A stretch of 64,000 bases of DNA, taken from NCBI RefSeq assembly GCF_011089875.1, contig NZ_JAANAS010000032.1:1-64000 (forward strand), read 5' to 3'. Positions 10,927 through 19,348 of the stretch are shown in pieces; positions within the stretch are counted from its first letter, which is position 1, and each line of letters begins with the position of its first letter. The notes below the pieces were generated by a model that saw only the letters and a program-made list of their open reading frames with translations, did no database searches and was not told the origin of the DNA. This stretch comes from Psychroflexus maritimus (lineage in GTDB: Bacteria; Bacteroidota; Bacteroidia; Flavobacteriales; Flavobacteriaceae). Both the position numbers and the translations under genes were made by a program.

Positions 10927-10969
10927 CAGCCTGACATCAAATTTAAAGTTTGTTAGGCTGTTTTTTTTT
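10927..10969 (+). terminator. Intrinsic terminator of galE-ettA
   Basis: The arms cagcctgaca (10927-10936) and tgttaggctg (10951-10960) pair over 10 bp with one G-T wobble and are followed by nine T residues (10961-10969). Confidence 0.85.
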
Positions 10970-11166
10970 AGACAAGAATGCTTCTTTGACTTTGTTTCAT
11001 AACGAATGACAAGTCTATTTTGAAGGCTAGTGTTTTTCCTGTATATCAGCCTAATTTTGCATTTGTGTTAAACGAAGTATTCTTTAAATCACCTGTTTTT
11101 AATTAAAAAGTAATTAATTCTTCCCTTTAAGATAATACCTTAACATTTTAGATATTTTGAATTTCT

Positions 11167-11174
11167 TATATTTG
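11167..11174 (+). promoter_or_regulatory. -7 element for the secreted endonuclease gene
   Basis: TATATTTG followed by C, 21 nt upstream of ATG 11195; a good TAnnTTTG match. Confidence 0.6.
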
Positions 11175-11194
11175 CAAAATATACCCCTATATTA

Positions 11195-13159
11195 ATGAAA
11201 AATATAATTTTATTGATAGGCCTATTTTTTTATGGCTTTACAAACGCACAGGTTATCATAAACGAAGTAGATGCCGACACACCAGGTATTGACGATATGG
11301 AGTTTATTGAATTAAAAACACCAAATTCTTTCACTGCTTTAGATGGATACGTATTGGTTCATTTCAATGGATCTAACTTTGGAAACAACGAAGTTTATTG
11401 GGCTTTAGATTTAGATGATTTTGAAACTGATGTAAATGGACTTTTTACAATAGGTGGCCCCGAGTTATCACCAGTGCCTAATCATTATATTCCTACTAAT
11501 TCAATTCTTAACGGAAACGCAGCATTTGGAATATACACAGGTTCCTCAGCCGATTTTTCTGAAGGAACTCAAGCTACAACGACAAACTTAATTGACGCAT
11601 TAGTTTATAGTGTAAATAATCCGCCAAGTCAGACCCTTCTTGATTTAATGGGAGAAACAGAACATCTTGACGAAAACCTTAATGGGAGTAAAGATTTTGA
11701 GTCTATACAACGTAATAATGAAGGCGATTGGGTTATAGCTGAACCCACACCAAGAGCCTTAAACGATGGTTCAGGTGTTACACTTAATGGGGTAGCTATT
11801 AAGTTTAATGAAGCTATTATTGAAGAAGGAGATATTATCGAAATAGAATTTGAAACCGATTTTCCCGTTGAAGAAGACTTGGTTATTGATTTTACATTAG
11901 CAAATGATGATTTTATTCAAAATGATTTTGATGGCGAAACAAGTGTAACTATTCCTTTTGGAGAAACTTCAGCTTCAACAACAATTGATATGCTTTTGGA
12001 TAATCAGCCTGAAGATGATGAGTTAATGATTATCTCCATGCTGCCTCTTGACCAAACCACTTACATGAAAAATAATAATAATATTCAAGTATGGGTATTA
12101 GACGCAGATTTTTTTGTTTCTCCTTACGGAACACCTGCAGAACCTACTTATGGTTTAGTTCAAAAAGCTATTCCACAAGGATATTATGATGGTTTGGATG
12201 GAAAATCTGGAGAAGAACTCAAGCAAGCATTAAAAGACATAATAGCTGAAGAAGGCGTAGTAAGAATTCATCCTTATGAAGATGTTTGGGGAATGCTTAA
12301 TGAATTAGATCAAAACCCTAAAAACTCAAATCAAGTATGGCGAATTTACACGGAATCTCCTGAACAAAAATTTTTAAGACAACGAACTTCAAGTGGAGTT
12401 GGAAGATGGAATCGTGAACATGTGTTTCCCCAATCAAGAGGTGGTTTTTCTTCTTATGGTGATTTTGATGATTTTTCTACAGGAATTAATAGTTGGCAAA
12501 TTACCAGTGTTGATTCATTAAGGCATGGCTATTCAGATATTCACTCATTAAGAGTAGCCGATGCTACCGAAAATACTGTGCGTGGGAATAAACATATTGG
12601 TCAATATACTGGTCCTTCAGGAAATCAAGGTAGCTTTTATGGTGATGTCTCGCGTTCTGCTTTTTACATGGCTATGAGGTACAATGGACTTGAACTAGTA
12701 GAAGGTTTTCCTACTGAAACACAAAACGGTCAACTTGGAGATTTAACTACTATGCTAGATTGGCATGAACTAGACCCGCCAGATGATTTTGAAATGAATA
12801 GAAACAACTTAGCTTGGAATTGGCAAAGAAATCGAAATCCATTTATAGATTTACCTGAATTAGTAGATTATGTTTTTGGTGATAAGCAAGACCAAGTATG
12901 GAATAACCCTATGTCTGCCGAAGATTTTAATCAGCAAAGTTTCAGTATTTACCCCAATCCTTCAGCTGATGGAAGATTTTTTATAGAAGGATTAGAAGAA
13001 AAAGCAAATATTCAACTATTTACTATGCAAGGAAAAAGAGTTCATCTGCAAAAAATACAAGCTAATGAAGCTGTTGAATCAAATTTAAGCTCCGGAACAT
13101 ACCTGTTAAAAATTGATACCAAAACATCTTCAAGCTCTACAAGAGTTATAATTAAATAG
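11195..13159 (+). CDS. Secreted endonuclease I with lamin-tail, Calx-beta-like and T9SS sorting domains
   Basis: A 654-residue extracellular nuclease. Signal peptide 1-18. A lamin-tail-like domain at about 20-150 opens with VIINEVDADTPG. A Calx-beta-like region lies at about 195-300. The endonuclease I (EndA/NucM-like, beta-beta-alpha metal) domain is at about 310-560; NREHVFPQSRGG near residue 406 provides the catalytic His, and SDIHSLR and NTVRGNKH are family motifs. The last ~75 residues are a type A T9SS C-terminal domain (FSIYPNPS, then SSGTYLLKI). It should be exported through the outer membrane and degrade extracellular DNA or RNA for nutrients. Monocistronic, with its own promoter and a shared bidirectional terminator. 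Confidence 0.92.
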   Translation: MKNIILLIGLFFYGFTNAQVIINEVDADTPGIDDMEFIELKTPNSFTALDGYVLVHFNGSNFGNNEVYWALDLDDFETDVNGLFTIGGPELSPVPNHYIPTNSILNGNAAFGIYTGSSADFSEGTQATTTNLIDALVYSVNNPPSQTLLDLMGETEHLDENLNGSKDFESIQRNNEGDWVIAEPTPRALNDGSGVTLNGVAIKFNEAIIEEGDIIEIEFETDFPVEEDLVIDFTLANDDFIQNDFDGETSVTIPFGETSASTTIDMLLDNQPEDDELMIISMLPLDQTTYMKNNNNIQVWVLDADFFVSPYGTPAEPTYGLVQKAIPQGYYDGLDGKSGEELKQALKDIIAEEGVVRIHPYEDVWGMLNELDQNPKNSNQVWRIYTESPEQKFLRQRTSSGVGRWNREHVFPQSRGGFSSYGDFDDFSTGINSWQITSVDSLRHGYSDIHSLRVADATENTVRGNKHIGQYTGPSGNQGSFYGDVSRSAFYMAMRYNGLELVEGFPTETQNGQLGDLTTMLDWHELDPPDDFEMNRNNLAWNWQRNRNPFIDLPELVDYVFGDKQDQVWNNPMSAEDFNQQSFSIYPNPSADGRFFIEGLEEKANIQLFTMQGKRVHLQKIQANEAVESNLSSGTYLLKIDTKTSSSSTRVIIK

Positions 13160-13175
13160 CTAGACTTTTTACCTT

Positions 13176-13219
13176 ACAATAAAGCCAAATAAACAAACAA
13201 GTTTATTTGGCTTTATTGT
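13176..13219. terminator. Bidirectional terminator, perfect 19-bp inverted repeat
   Basis: acaataaagccaaataaac (13176-13194) and its exact reverse complement (13201-13219) flank a 6-nt loop. It sits between the convergent endonuclease and OmpA-like genes, so it can stop transcription from both sides. Confidence 0.75.
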
Positions 13220-13264
13220 TAAATGACATCAATTTAATTACTGGGCTTAACTCATTCAAAGAAG

Positions 13265-14485
13265 CTACCTCCTTATAATTAATCTAACCTCTACACGTCT
13301 AGCTTCGGCCAAGGAAGAAGCTTCATTGTCAATTCCTTTGTAATCGGTTAAAATCCGGTTTGGAGAAACCCCTTTATGCATAAGTTGTTTCTTTAATTCG
13401 TGAGCCCGTTTCATTGAAACCTGCTGGTTGTATTCTTTAGCCCCTGTTTTACTAGCAAAACCAGAAATCATCAAGTCAATTTGATCTTCCTTTTTCAGCA
13501 ATTCTTTTAATTCATTAACTAAGCTAGCGTAGTTATCTTTTAGTTCAGTTGAGTTATTATCAAAATAAACAACTTCTTTAAAGCCTTTGTATTTTTCTTT
13601 TAATTCTTTGTATATGCGGTCTCTTTCGTTTTCAATTTGTTCTTTAATAGAAATGGTGTCTGTAAGTTTATTCTGATTTAGTTGAGTTACTCGAGCAGTT
13701 GAATTACTCCCTAAACTGTCTTTATTAATTGAAATAAGTTGATCAATTTTTGCATGAAGCAAATAAACTTGATTCTTTAATCGAATCATTTCTTCATCTA
13801 TTTTTGATCTTGGGCTTGCTTTAATTTGCAGTGAGTCGCTTTGTTGTAATTCAGCTTGCAAGCTGTCTAGGCGAGAAAGCACTTCTTTGTTTTGGGTAGT
13901 ATCAACTGTTGTGCTTCGCTGAACAATAACGCCTTGGGGAGTCCTAATATTTCTTTGTTGTGTTCTTACCACAACTTCATCGCTTTTTCCATTTAAAACC
14001 CTAACTTCTGGCTGTTGTTGCTTTAATTGTTCAATTTCTCTACGTAATACGCTAAACTCTCTTAATAATTCTTGATTTTGATTGGTTTGATTTTCGTTGA
14101 AATTCTCAATAACTTGCAAAAAATCTTTCATTTCTTGAGAATTTAATTGTTTTGCATTTTCCTCAGAAGAAATACTACTTGATCTTAAATTTACTTGATT
14201 TTCATTCGTTTCAATGGTAGAATTTTTTTCTGTTTTTTTTTCGTTCGTTTCAGTTGAAGAAATGCTATAGTTTTCTTTCTCTAAAAGTTGATTTTTCAAT
14301 TTGTCTTCAGAAATTTGAAAGGTATCTATGTTATCAGAGGACCTTGCTTTTTTTAGTTCGTAGAGTTTAATGGCTAGCTCTTGAAGATGTTCTTCAGAAA
14401 TAACCACCTCACCTTCTTCTTGAGCAATCAAAAGCGAGAAAGGTAAAATTATTAATTGTAGAAAGAATGCTACTTTTTTTTTCAT
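13265..14485 (-). CDS. OmpA-family protein with long coiled coil
   Basis: A 406-residue exported protein. The signal peptide is about 1-21 (LQLIILPFSLLIAQ). Residues ~25-300 are a highly charged, Gln/Glu/Lys/Asn-rich, largely coiled-coil region. The C-terminal ~105 residues are an OmpA/MotB peptidoglycan-binding domain: VVYFDNNSTELKDNY, ISGFASKTGAKEYNQQVSMKRA and the closing EARRVEVRLII. There is no N-terminal barrel, so it is a periplasmic tether rather than a porin. It diverges by 104 nt from the giant barrel/coiled-coil gene at 14590, which has a matching charged coiled coil; a joint structural role is inference. Confidence 0.85.
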   Translation of the reverse strand: MKKKVAFFLQLIILPFSLLIAQEEGEVVISEEHLQELAIKLYELKKARSSDNIDTFQISEDKLKNQLLEKENYSISSTETNEKKTEKNSTIETNENQVNLRSSSISSEENAKQLNSQEMKDFLQVIENFNENQTNQNQELLREFSVLRREIEQLKQQQPEVRVLNGKSDEVVVRTQQRNIRTPQGVIVQRSTTVDTTQNKEVLSRLDSLQAELQQSDSLQIKASPRSKIDEEMIRLKNQVYLLHAKIDQLISINKDSLGSNSTARVTQLNQNKLTDTISIKEQIENERDRIYKELKEKYKGFKEVVYFDNNSTELKDNYASLVNELKELLKKEDQIDLMISGFASKTGAKEYNQQVSMKRAHELKKQLMHKGVSPNRILTDYKGIDNEASSLAEARRVEVRLIIRR

Positions 14486-14555
14486 TTTTTTTAATTTTAT
14501 GGCTAAAGTATTAAGTTATTTTTATTTGTTCTGCTTTTTATAGGTAAATTTAATT

Positions 14556-14563
14556 TATTTTTG
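14556..14563 (+). promoter_or_regulatory. -7 element for the 868-aa barrel protein gene
   Basis: TATTTTTG (TAnnTTTG) 27 nt upstream of ATG 14590, inside the 104-nt divergent spacer. Confidence 0.5.
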
Positions 14564-14589
14564 TAATTTAATAATTAAATATTATTTAA

Positions 14590-17196
14590 ATGAAAAAATC
14601 AATACTCTACACAATTTTATTAGTGACTAGCTATAGTTTTTCTCAAATGAAAGACATCAGTTTTACTTTATCTCCAATGGCTGAATACACATGGTGGGAT
14701 GAACAATCTGGATTAGAAGATAATTTATTATATGGAGGGAAAGTGGGTTTTGGCTTTGGACAATACCTCGAGTTGAATGGTATATATATGACTAACAGGA
14801 GCATGAGCACTGATTTTAGTTCTTTTGGAAATGGAATAGATGCCAATTTAATTCCACAAAGAGATGTTCGTGTAGATCAATACGGAGGAGAATTAAAAAT
14901 CAACCTTTCTACCAGTGCAATTTCTCCTTATTTCACTTTAGGAACAGGTATTCAACAACTTCAGCTAGAAGATCAAGAAAAAAACGCACAAATATATGCT
15001 AGTTTTGGTCTAGGCTTGAGACTAGCTTTATCTAAGCGTATTAATTTTTTAATTGAAGGTAGAGCTTTAGGTTTCCAAAATAATTCTGTAACTAATTTGT
15101 TAACCAGTCAGGATAGAGATGATTTAGGTATTTTAGCCAGCAATTATGAGCGTGAAGATCTTTTAAACTTTAGTGCTATTGCTGCTCTTCAAATTTATTT
15201 AGGAGGCAGAAAACCTGGAGAGCTTTCTGATTTAGATCAAGCTTATTTAAATGCGTATAAAAATAACTTTAAAGGATGGTCTTGGATTATAGAGCCAAGT
15301 GTTGCTTATATTGACTTCGACTCAAATTCACTGTACCGAGATACTTATTTAGGAGGGGGATATTTTGGTGTAGATTTTAATGAATATGTTGGGGTAAGGG
15401 CTTACTTTTTTCAATCTATGGAAGACGAAAAATTATCTTTAGACTTTGACCGCATGAATATGTATGGTTTTGAATTTAGGGCAAAACTGAACGATGGTAA
15501 TGGAGTAACCCCTTATTTAATTTTGGGCGGCGGTCAATTGGTAACTCAGTCTAATTACGAAACGAGTATCGCTTCAATTAATGCCCCTAACAGCACTTTT
15601 GCAAATGCAGGTCTTGGTTTAGATATCCCGTTAGGAAAAAACTTTCTGATTACTGGTGGGGTAAGAGCAATGGCTTCTTCAGAAAGAAGTAACGCTAACC
15701 TTTTAGCCCCTGAAGCTCTTCAAACTCACTTGATGTATAATGCAGGGGTGAAATTACAACTGGGTAAAAAGCACAAAATTGATTTAAATGATGAGTTAGA
15801 AGAAACTCCATTAAAAGAAGATGCAACACAGAAAGATACTATAACAAACGATAGCTTAAATAAATACAAGATAGAGAAAGATAGGCTAAATGAAGAAAAA
15901 TTGATGAAGTATGATCCTGTTCAAGATCGTGAAAACTACCGTAAACTTCAACAAATGAAGCTTGATTATAATGAAGAACTGGAAAAAATTGATAAGCAAT
16001 TAGAACGCGCTTACGAACAAAATAACGTAACTAGAGCAGTACAGCTACTAGCAGCAAAAAAGCAAATTGAAGAAGCTTTACGCGATATTGAACGTACTGA
16101 AAAAATGCAAGGTACTTATGGTAAAGAAAACACTAGTGAAGAGTATTTAAAAATGACTCCAGATGAATTTGAGTCCTTAATTGATCGTATCTTACAAGGA
16201 ATTGATGAAAAATACCAAGAGGAAACTAAAGAAAAATCTGTTAAAACTGAAGATAAAGTTTCTGAAAATGTGCTTAATCTTGAAGAACGATTAGCGAAGT
16301 TAGAACAACAACTTGCAGAACGTGATCAAGAGCTTTTAGCAAAACAAAAAGAACTTGATGAAGAGAATCAAGAAAGCAAAGAAAAGGCTAGTAAGGATAC
16401 CTCATCACAAGTGGCTCCTTCAAATCAAGTAAAGACTGATTCTACTCAGCAAAAATCTGAAGCAGATCAAGCCTTTGAGGATGAAATGGAGTCTATTCTG
16501 GAGAAAAAAAACAATGAATTTAAACAACGAGAAAAAGAATTAGATCAACAAATGCAAGAGCTTGATAAAAGAATTAAGGCATTTGATGAAAAGCTAGAAA
16601 AGTCTTCAAAGACAACCACTGAAAAAAAAAGAACAGTGAGTCCTGAAGAAAATAAAACAACTAGCTCTGTAAAAAATAAAACTGATAAAAATGAAAAAGC
16701 AATAGAGTCTTCTTCTAGAAAAGTGATTTTTAACTCTACTATAGAAACGCGTAATAATGTTGGAAGTCAGTTTATTAGTAATGAAAAACCTTCTTGGATG
16801 TGGAGTTTTTTAAAGTATAAAGGGGCTGCAATTTATACAGGATTTAACACTGGAGAACAGACTACTTATAACTTAGGAATTAGAGGATACTATGGGTTGG
16901 GTAACTCGGCATTTGAAGCTGTTCCTGAGCTGTTATTTGGCTTTGGAGATGATGTTGCCTATGGTTCACAACTAAATATAATTTTACCCTTTACCATTAG
17001 TAAAAATAAAGGCTTAAAGGCTTATTTAGGAACCGGTGGAGGAGTTTTACACATCAATAATTCAACAGGAATTAATTACAACTTGTTAGTAGGTTCCTAT
17101 ATCAACTGGGGTAGAGGTAGAATTTTTATTGATTATACGGTAAGAAATACCTTTGATAACAACCACTTTTCTATAGGATATAGATTACCCTTTTAA
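14590..17196 (+). CDS. Multi-barrel outer-membrane-like protein with central coiled coil
   Basis: An 868-residue exported protein with an unusual layout. Signal peptide 1-18. Two successive beta-barrel-like segments follow, about 20-210 and 228-395, each with strands ending in GLGLRLALSKR or GLGLDIPLGK. Then comes a very long charged coiled coil (about 400-690) rich in Glu, Lys and Gln. A third barrel-like segment (about 720-868) ends in an aromatic-terminated strand, SIGYRLPF, as expected for Bam recognition. I cannot name a family. The coiled coil would have to project into the periplasm or outward. It pairs by divergence with an OmpA-like coiled-coil protein, suggesting cell-envelope architecture (inference). 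Confidence 0.7.
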   Translation: MKKSILYTILLVTSYSFSQMKDISFTLSPMAEYTWWDEQSGLEDNLLYGGKVGFGFGQYLELNGIYMTNRSMSTDFSSFGNGIDANLIPQRDVRVDQYGGELKINLSTSAISPYFTLGTGIQQLQLEDQEKNAQIYASFGLGLRLALSKRINFLIEGRALGFQNNSVTNLLTSQDRDDLGILASNYEREDLLNFSAIAALQIYLGGRKPGELSDLDQAYLNAYKNNFKGWSWIIEPSVAYIDFDSNSLYRDTYLGGGYFGVDFNEYVGVRAYFFQSMEDEKLSLDFDRMNMYGFEFRAKLNDGNGVTPYLILGGGQLVTQSNYETSIASINAPNSTFANAGLGLDIPLGKNFLITGGVRAMASSERSNANLLAPEALQTHLMYNAGVKLQLGKKHKIDLNDELEETPLKEDATQKDTITNDSLNKYKIEKDRLNEEKLMKYDPVQDRENYRKLQQMKLDYNEELEKIDKQLERAYEQNNVTRAVQLLAAKKQIEEALRDIERTEKMQGTYGKENTSEEYLKMTPDEFESLIDRILQGIDEKYQEETKEKSVKTEDKVSENVLNLEERLAKLEQQLAERDQELLAKQKELDEENQESKEKASKDTSSQVAPSNQVKTDSTQQKSEADQAFEDEMESILEKKNNEFKQREKELDQQMQELDKRIKAFDEKLEKSSKTTTEKKRTVSPEENKTTSSVKNKTDKNEKAIESSSRKVIFNSTIETRNNVGSQFISNEKPSWMWSFLKYKGAAIYTGFNTGEQTTYNLGIRGYYGLGNSAFEAVPELLFGFGDDVAYGSQLNIILPFTISKNKGLKAYLGTGGGVLHINNSTGINYNLLVGSYINWGRGRIFIDYTVRNTFDNNHFSIGYRLPF

Positions 17197-17205
17197 AATA
17201 AAACG

Positions 17206-17213
17206 TAAATTTG
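17206..17213 (+). promoter_or_regulatory. -7 element for the lipocalin-like lipoprotein gene
   Basis: TAAATTTG followed by C, immediately downstream of the barrel gene and 44 nt before the next ATG; a clean TAnnTTTG match. Confidence 0.6.
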
Positions 17214-17256
17214 CACAATTACAATAACCATAAATAATAAATTAAAAACAAGTAAA

Positions 17257-17685
17257 ATGAAAAATAACTTAATCAAAATTTTAGCCCTAGTATTAGTCAT
17301 AGCCATCACTTCATGCTCAAGCGATGATGATGGGTCAAGTGTATCTCAAGAAAGTAAGGATTTAGTAGGAGTATGGGATGTTGACTTTTTAATTGTAGAT
17401 GGGCAAAATGAATTTAATGTACCTTGTATAGAACAAACTGAGTTTGAATTTAGAAATGATTTGACATACTCTGAACGAAATTTTGATGGAATTGATCCAG
17501 GTGATTGTTCTGTAGCATCAGATGCTAACGGCACTTGGGAAGATATTCAAGAAGGTGTTTTATTATTAAAACCAGCAGGTAATAATCCATCTAAAAGCTA
17601 TACAATTGATTTTTTGCCTAACAACCGAATGGAATTATCTCAATTTGGCTCTTCAAAAGTGAGGATTTTTAAAAGGAAAAATTAG
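17257..17685 (+). CDS. Lipocalin-like lipoprotein
   Basis: A 142-residue lipoprotein with signal peptide and lipobox (Ala-Ile-Thr-Ser-Cys20), followed by the Ser-Ser-Asp-Asp-Asp-Gly spacer common on Bacteroidota surface lipoproteins. The rest fits the lipocalin-like domain: it starts with LVGVWDVDFLIVDG, has a pair of Cys (PCIEQTEFEF and PGDCSVASD) and ends with short strands MELSQFGSSKVRIFKR. The acidic stretch right after the lipidated Cys resembles the Bacteroidota lipoprotein export signal, so surface exposure is likely. The ligand is unknown. Confidence 0.7.
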   Translation: MKNNLIKILALVLVIAITSCSSDDDGSSVSQESKDLVGVWDVDFLIVDGQNEFNVPCIEQTEFEFRNDLTYSERNFDGIDPGDCSVASDANGTWEDIQEGVLLLKPAGNNPSKSYTIDFLPNNRMELSQFGSSKVRIFKRKN

Positions 17686-17706
17686 AATTTTTAAAACCTA
17701 AATACT

Positions 17707-17737
17707 AAACCTGAATTAATCCTAATTCAGGTTTTTT
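17707..17737. terminator. Terminator between convergent lipoprotein and porin genes
   Basis: aaacctgaatta (17707-17718) pairs perfectly with taattcaggttt (17723-17734) across a 4-nt loop and runs into T residues on the plus strand. The porin stop codon lies at its right edge. Confidence 0.8.
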
Positions 17738-18957
17738 TATATCCCCATTTCTACCTGAAATCTCACATAGTACTCATCAAACTTTTCGGCATTAATAGGA
17801 AGAAACTCTCTCCTATTTACTTCAACTTGAATTTTAAACGCATGTTCCCAAAAATAGCGGGTAAGTCCAATAGCTATTTCATTAGAAGAGGGAACAAATT
17901 TTTCTATTTCACTTGCTAGATTTTGCTTAGAATAGCGCGCAATGATTTCATAATTTGAAGGGAAGACATAACTCAATTGAGAATCATAACCCTCACCTAC
18001 CACTATAAATCGTTGATCATTTATATTTTCTGGATTTGACTGAAATACTTCAGGAGAAGTCCTATTCATGTAAGCAAACATACCTGCAAAACCTTGATAT
18101 TTGAACATGACATCTATAAAACCTGACCTGATGGTAGCCGTCTCCCACAAATCAAGTCCAATTTGCCCACGATTTCTCAATGCATTAGAGTTGTAGTGAT
18201 AAGCCCCAGAAAGCATTAATTTAAAACGTTTTTCTCTAAGGATATCACCCTCAAAATACCTTCCATCTTTCTGAAATGTTCCAAAGGGAAATAATTCTGC
18301 TTTCGTAGTTACAGCGCCTCCTGCATCAAATTCATTTGGAAAATTTCTCCCTCTTCCTGAAGAAAACGCAGTTAAAAAATTATACGATAACTTATCTTGA
18401 AAATCTTTTATGTAATGCACTTGAACACCAAAATCACGGTCAATATTAAAACTCGCATTGTTGATGGTTCGGTCTGTAAGTTGAAGGGCTCCCGATGAAT
18501 TTACCCGTTGCCTGTTTCCTGGAAGTTTAGTTTGACCAAAAATGATATTCCAATTTTCATCAGGACGATACATGACAACCGCATCTCTTATAACATTAAA
18601 GCGTTCTTCATTTTCCTGAAATTCTCCTAAATCATCTGAGGTAAAGGACAATTGTATGGCATATAAAAACTTAGGATTACCTAAAAACCCATCAAAACGT
18701 AAGCGGAGGCGTCTAATCTTAGCATCCATTTTATCATAATCTTCCTCAGGTAAGTGATAATAACTGGCTCTATTTTGCATTCTGAAGCGCAAATTCATTT
18801 GAAATACACTATCTTTTGAGGTTACTCCTAAGCCTCTTCCATAATTGTAATAAGGAAGCGAGGATAGACGCAAATCATTTGATAATGAATCTGCTTCTAT
18901 TTGAGCCGTAAGTTGACAACTACATATGAAAATAAAAATTTTTACAATTCGTCTCAT
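17737..18957 (-). CDS. Outer-membrane porin (phosphate-selective porin O/P type)
   Basis: A 406-residue outer-membrane barrel protein. Signal peptide ~1-19. Alternating amphipathic strands follow throughout, with porin O/P features: KIRRLRLRFDGFLGNPKFLYAIQLSF near residue 80, DENWNIIFGQTKLPGNRQR near 140, and a terminal strand YYVRFQVEMGI ending in Ile. The substrate cannot be read from sequence; phosphate is only the family name. It is monocistronic, with a ~390-nt AT-rich upstream region. Confidence 0.8.
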   Translation of the reverse strand: MRRIVKIFIFICSCQLTAQIEADSLSNDLRLSSLPYYNYGRGLGVTSKDSVFQMNLRFRMQNRASYYHLPEEDYDKMDAKIRRLRLRFDGFLGNPKFLYAIQLSFTSDDLGEFQENEERFNVIRDAVVMYRPDENWNIIFGQTKLPGNRQRVNSSGALQLTDRTINNASFNIDRDFGVQVHYIKDFQDKLSYNFLTAFSSGRGRNFPNEFDAGGAVTTKAELFPFGTFQKDGRYFEGDILREKRFKLMLSGAYHYNSNALRNRGQIGLDLWETATIRSGFIDVMFKYQGFAGMFAYMNRTSPEVFQSNPENINDQRFIVVGEGYDSQLSYVFPSNYEIIARYSKQNLASEIEKFVPSSNEIAIGLTRYFWEHAFKIQVEVNRREFLPINAEKFDEYYVRFQVEMGI

Positions 18958-19348
18958 CGTTCAAAAGTAATTCTAAAATTAAGCACCGCAAAAATATTAT
19001 TTTTTTACACCTAAAGATTTATTTTTAAATTATTAATAAACTAATTCACCTAAAAAGCCATAAAGCTACATTAATGTTAACTAATCAATGGTGTTAGAAC
19101 AAAGTAAAAACTCGAAATTTTATCATAAAAACCAATAATAGTTGATGTTTTATAAATCTGTAAGCTCTTTTATTTCTCGAATTTTCACAAAATTTGACTA
19201 AATGTTATAGCTAATTAGAGTTTTCTAGATTGAGATTAACCAGCAAGAATAATGAATTGTATTAAACTTATCAATAACAATGATTAAAAATTAAATGATA
19301 AGCAAATTCTTTTGTATATTTTAGCATATATTATTTAAATCCCGTACA
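18958..19348. other. Non-coding region between porin and dcp
   Basis: About 390 nt of very AT-rich divergent spacer. Apart from a -7-like TATATTTTAG near 19315-19324, just upstream of dcp, I see no hairpin, repeat or reading frame that stands out. Confidence 0.5.
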
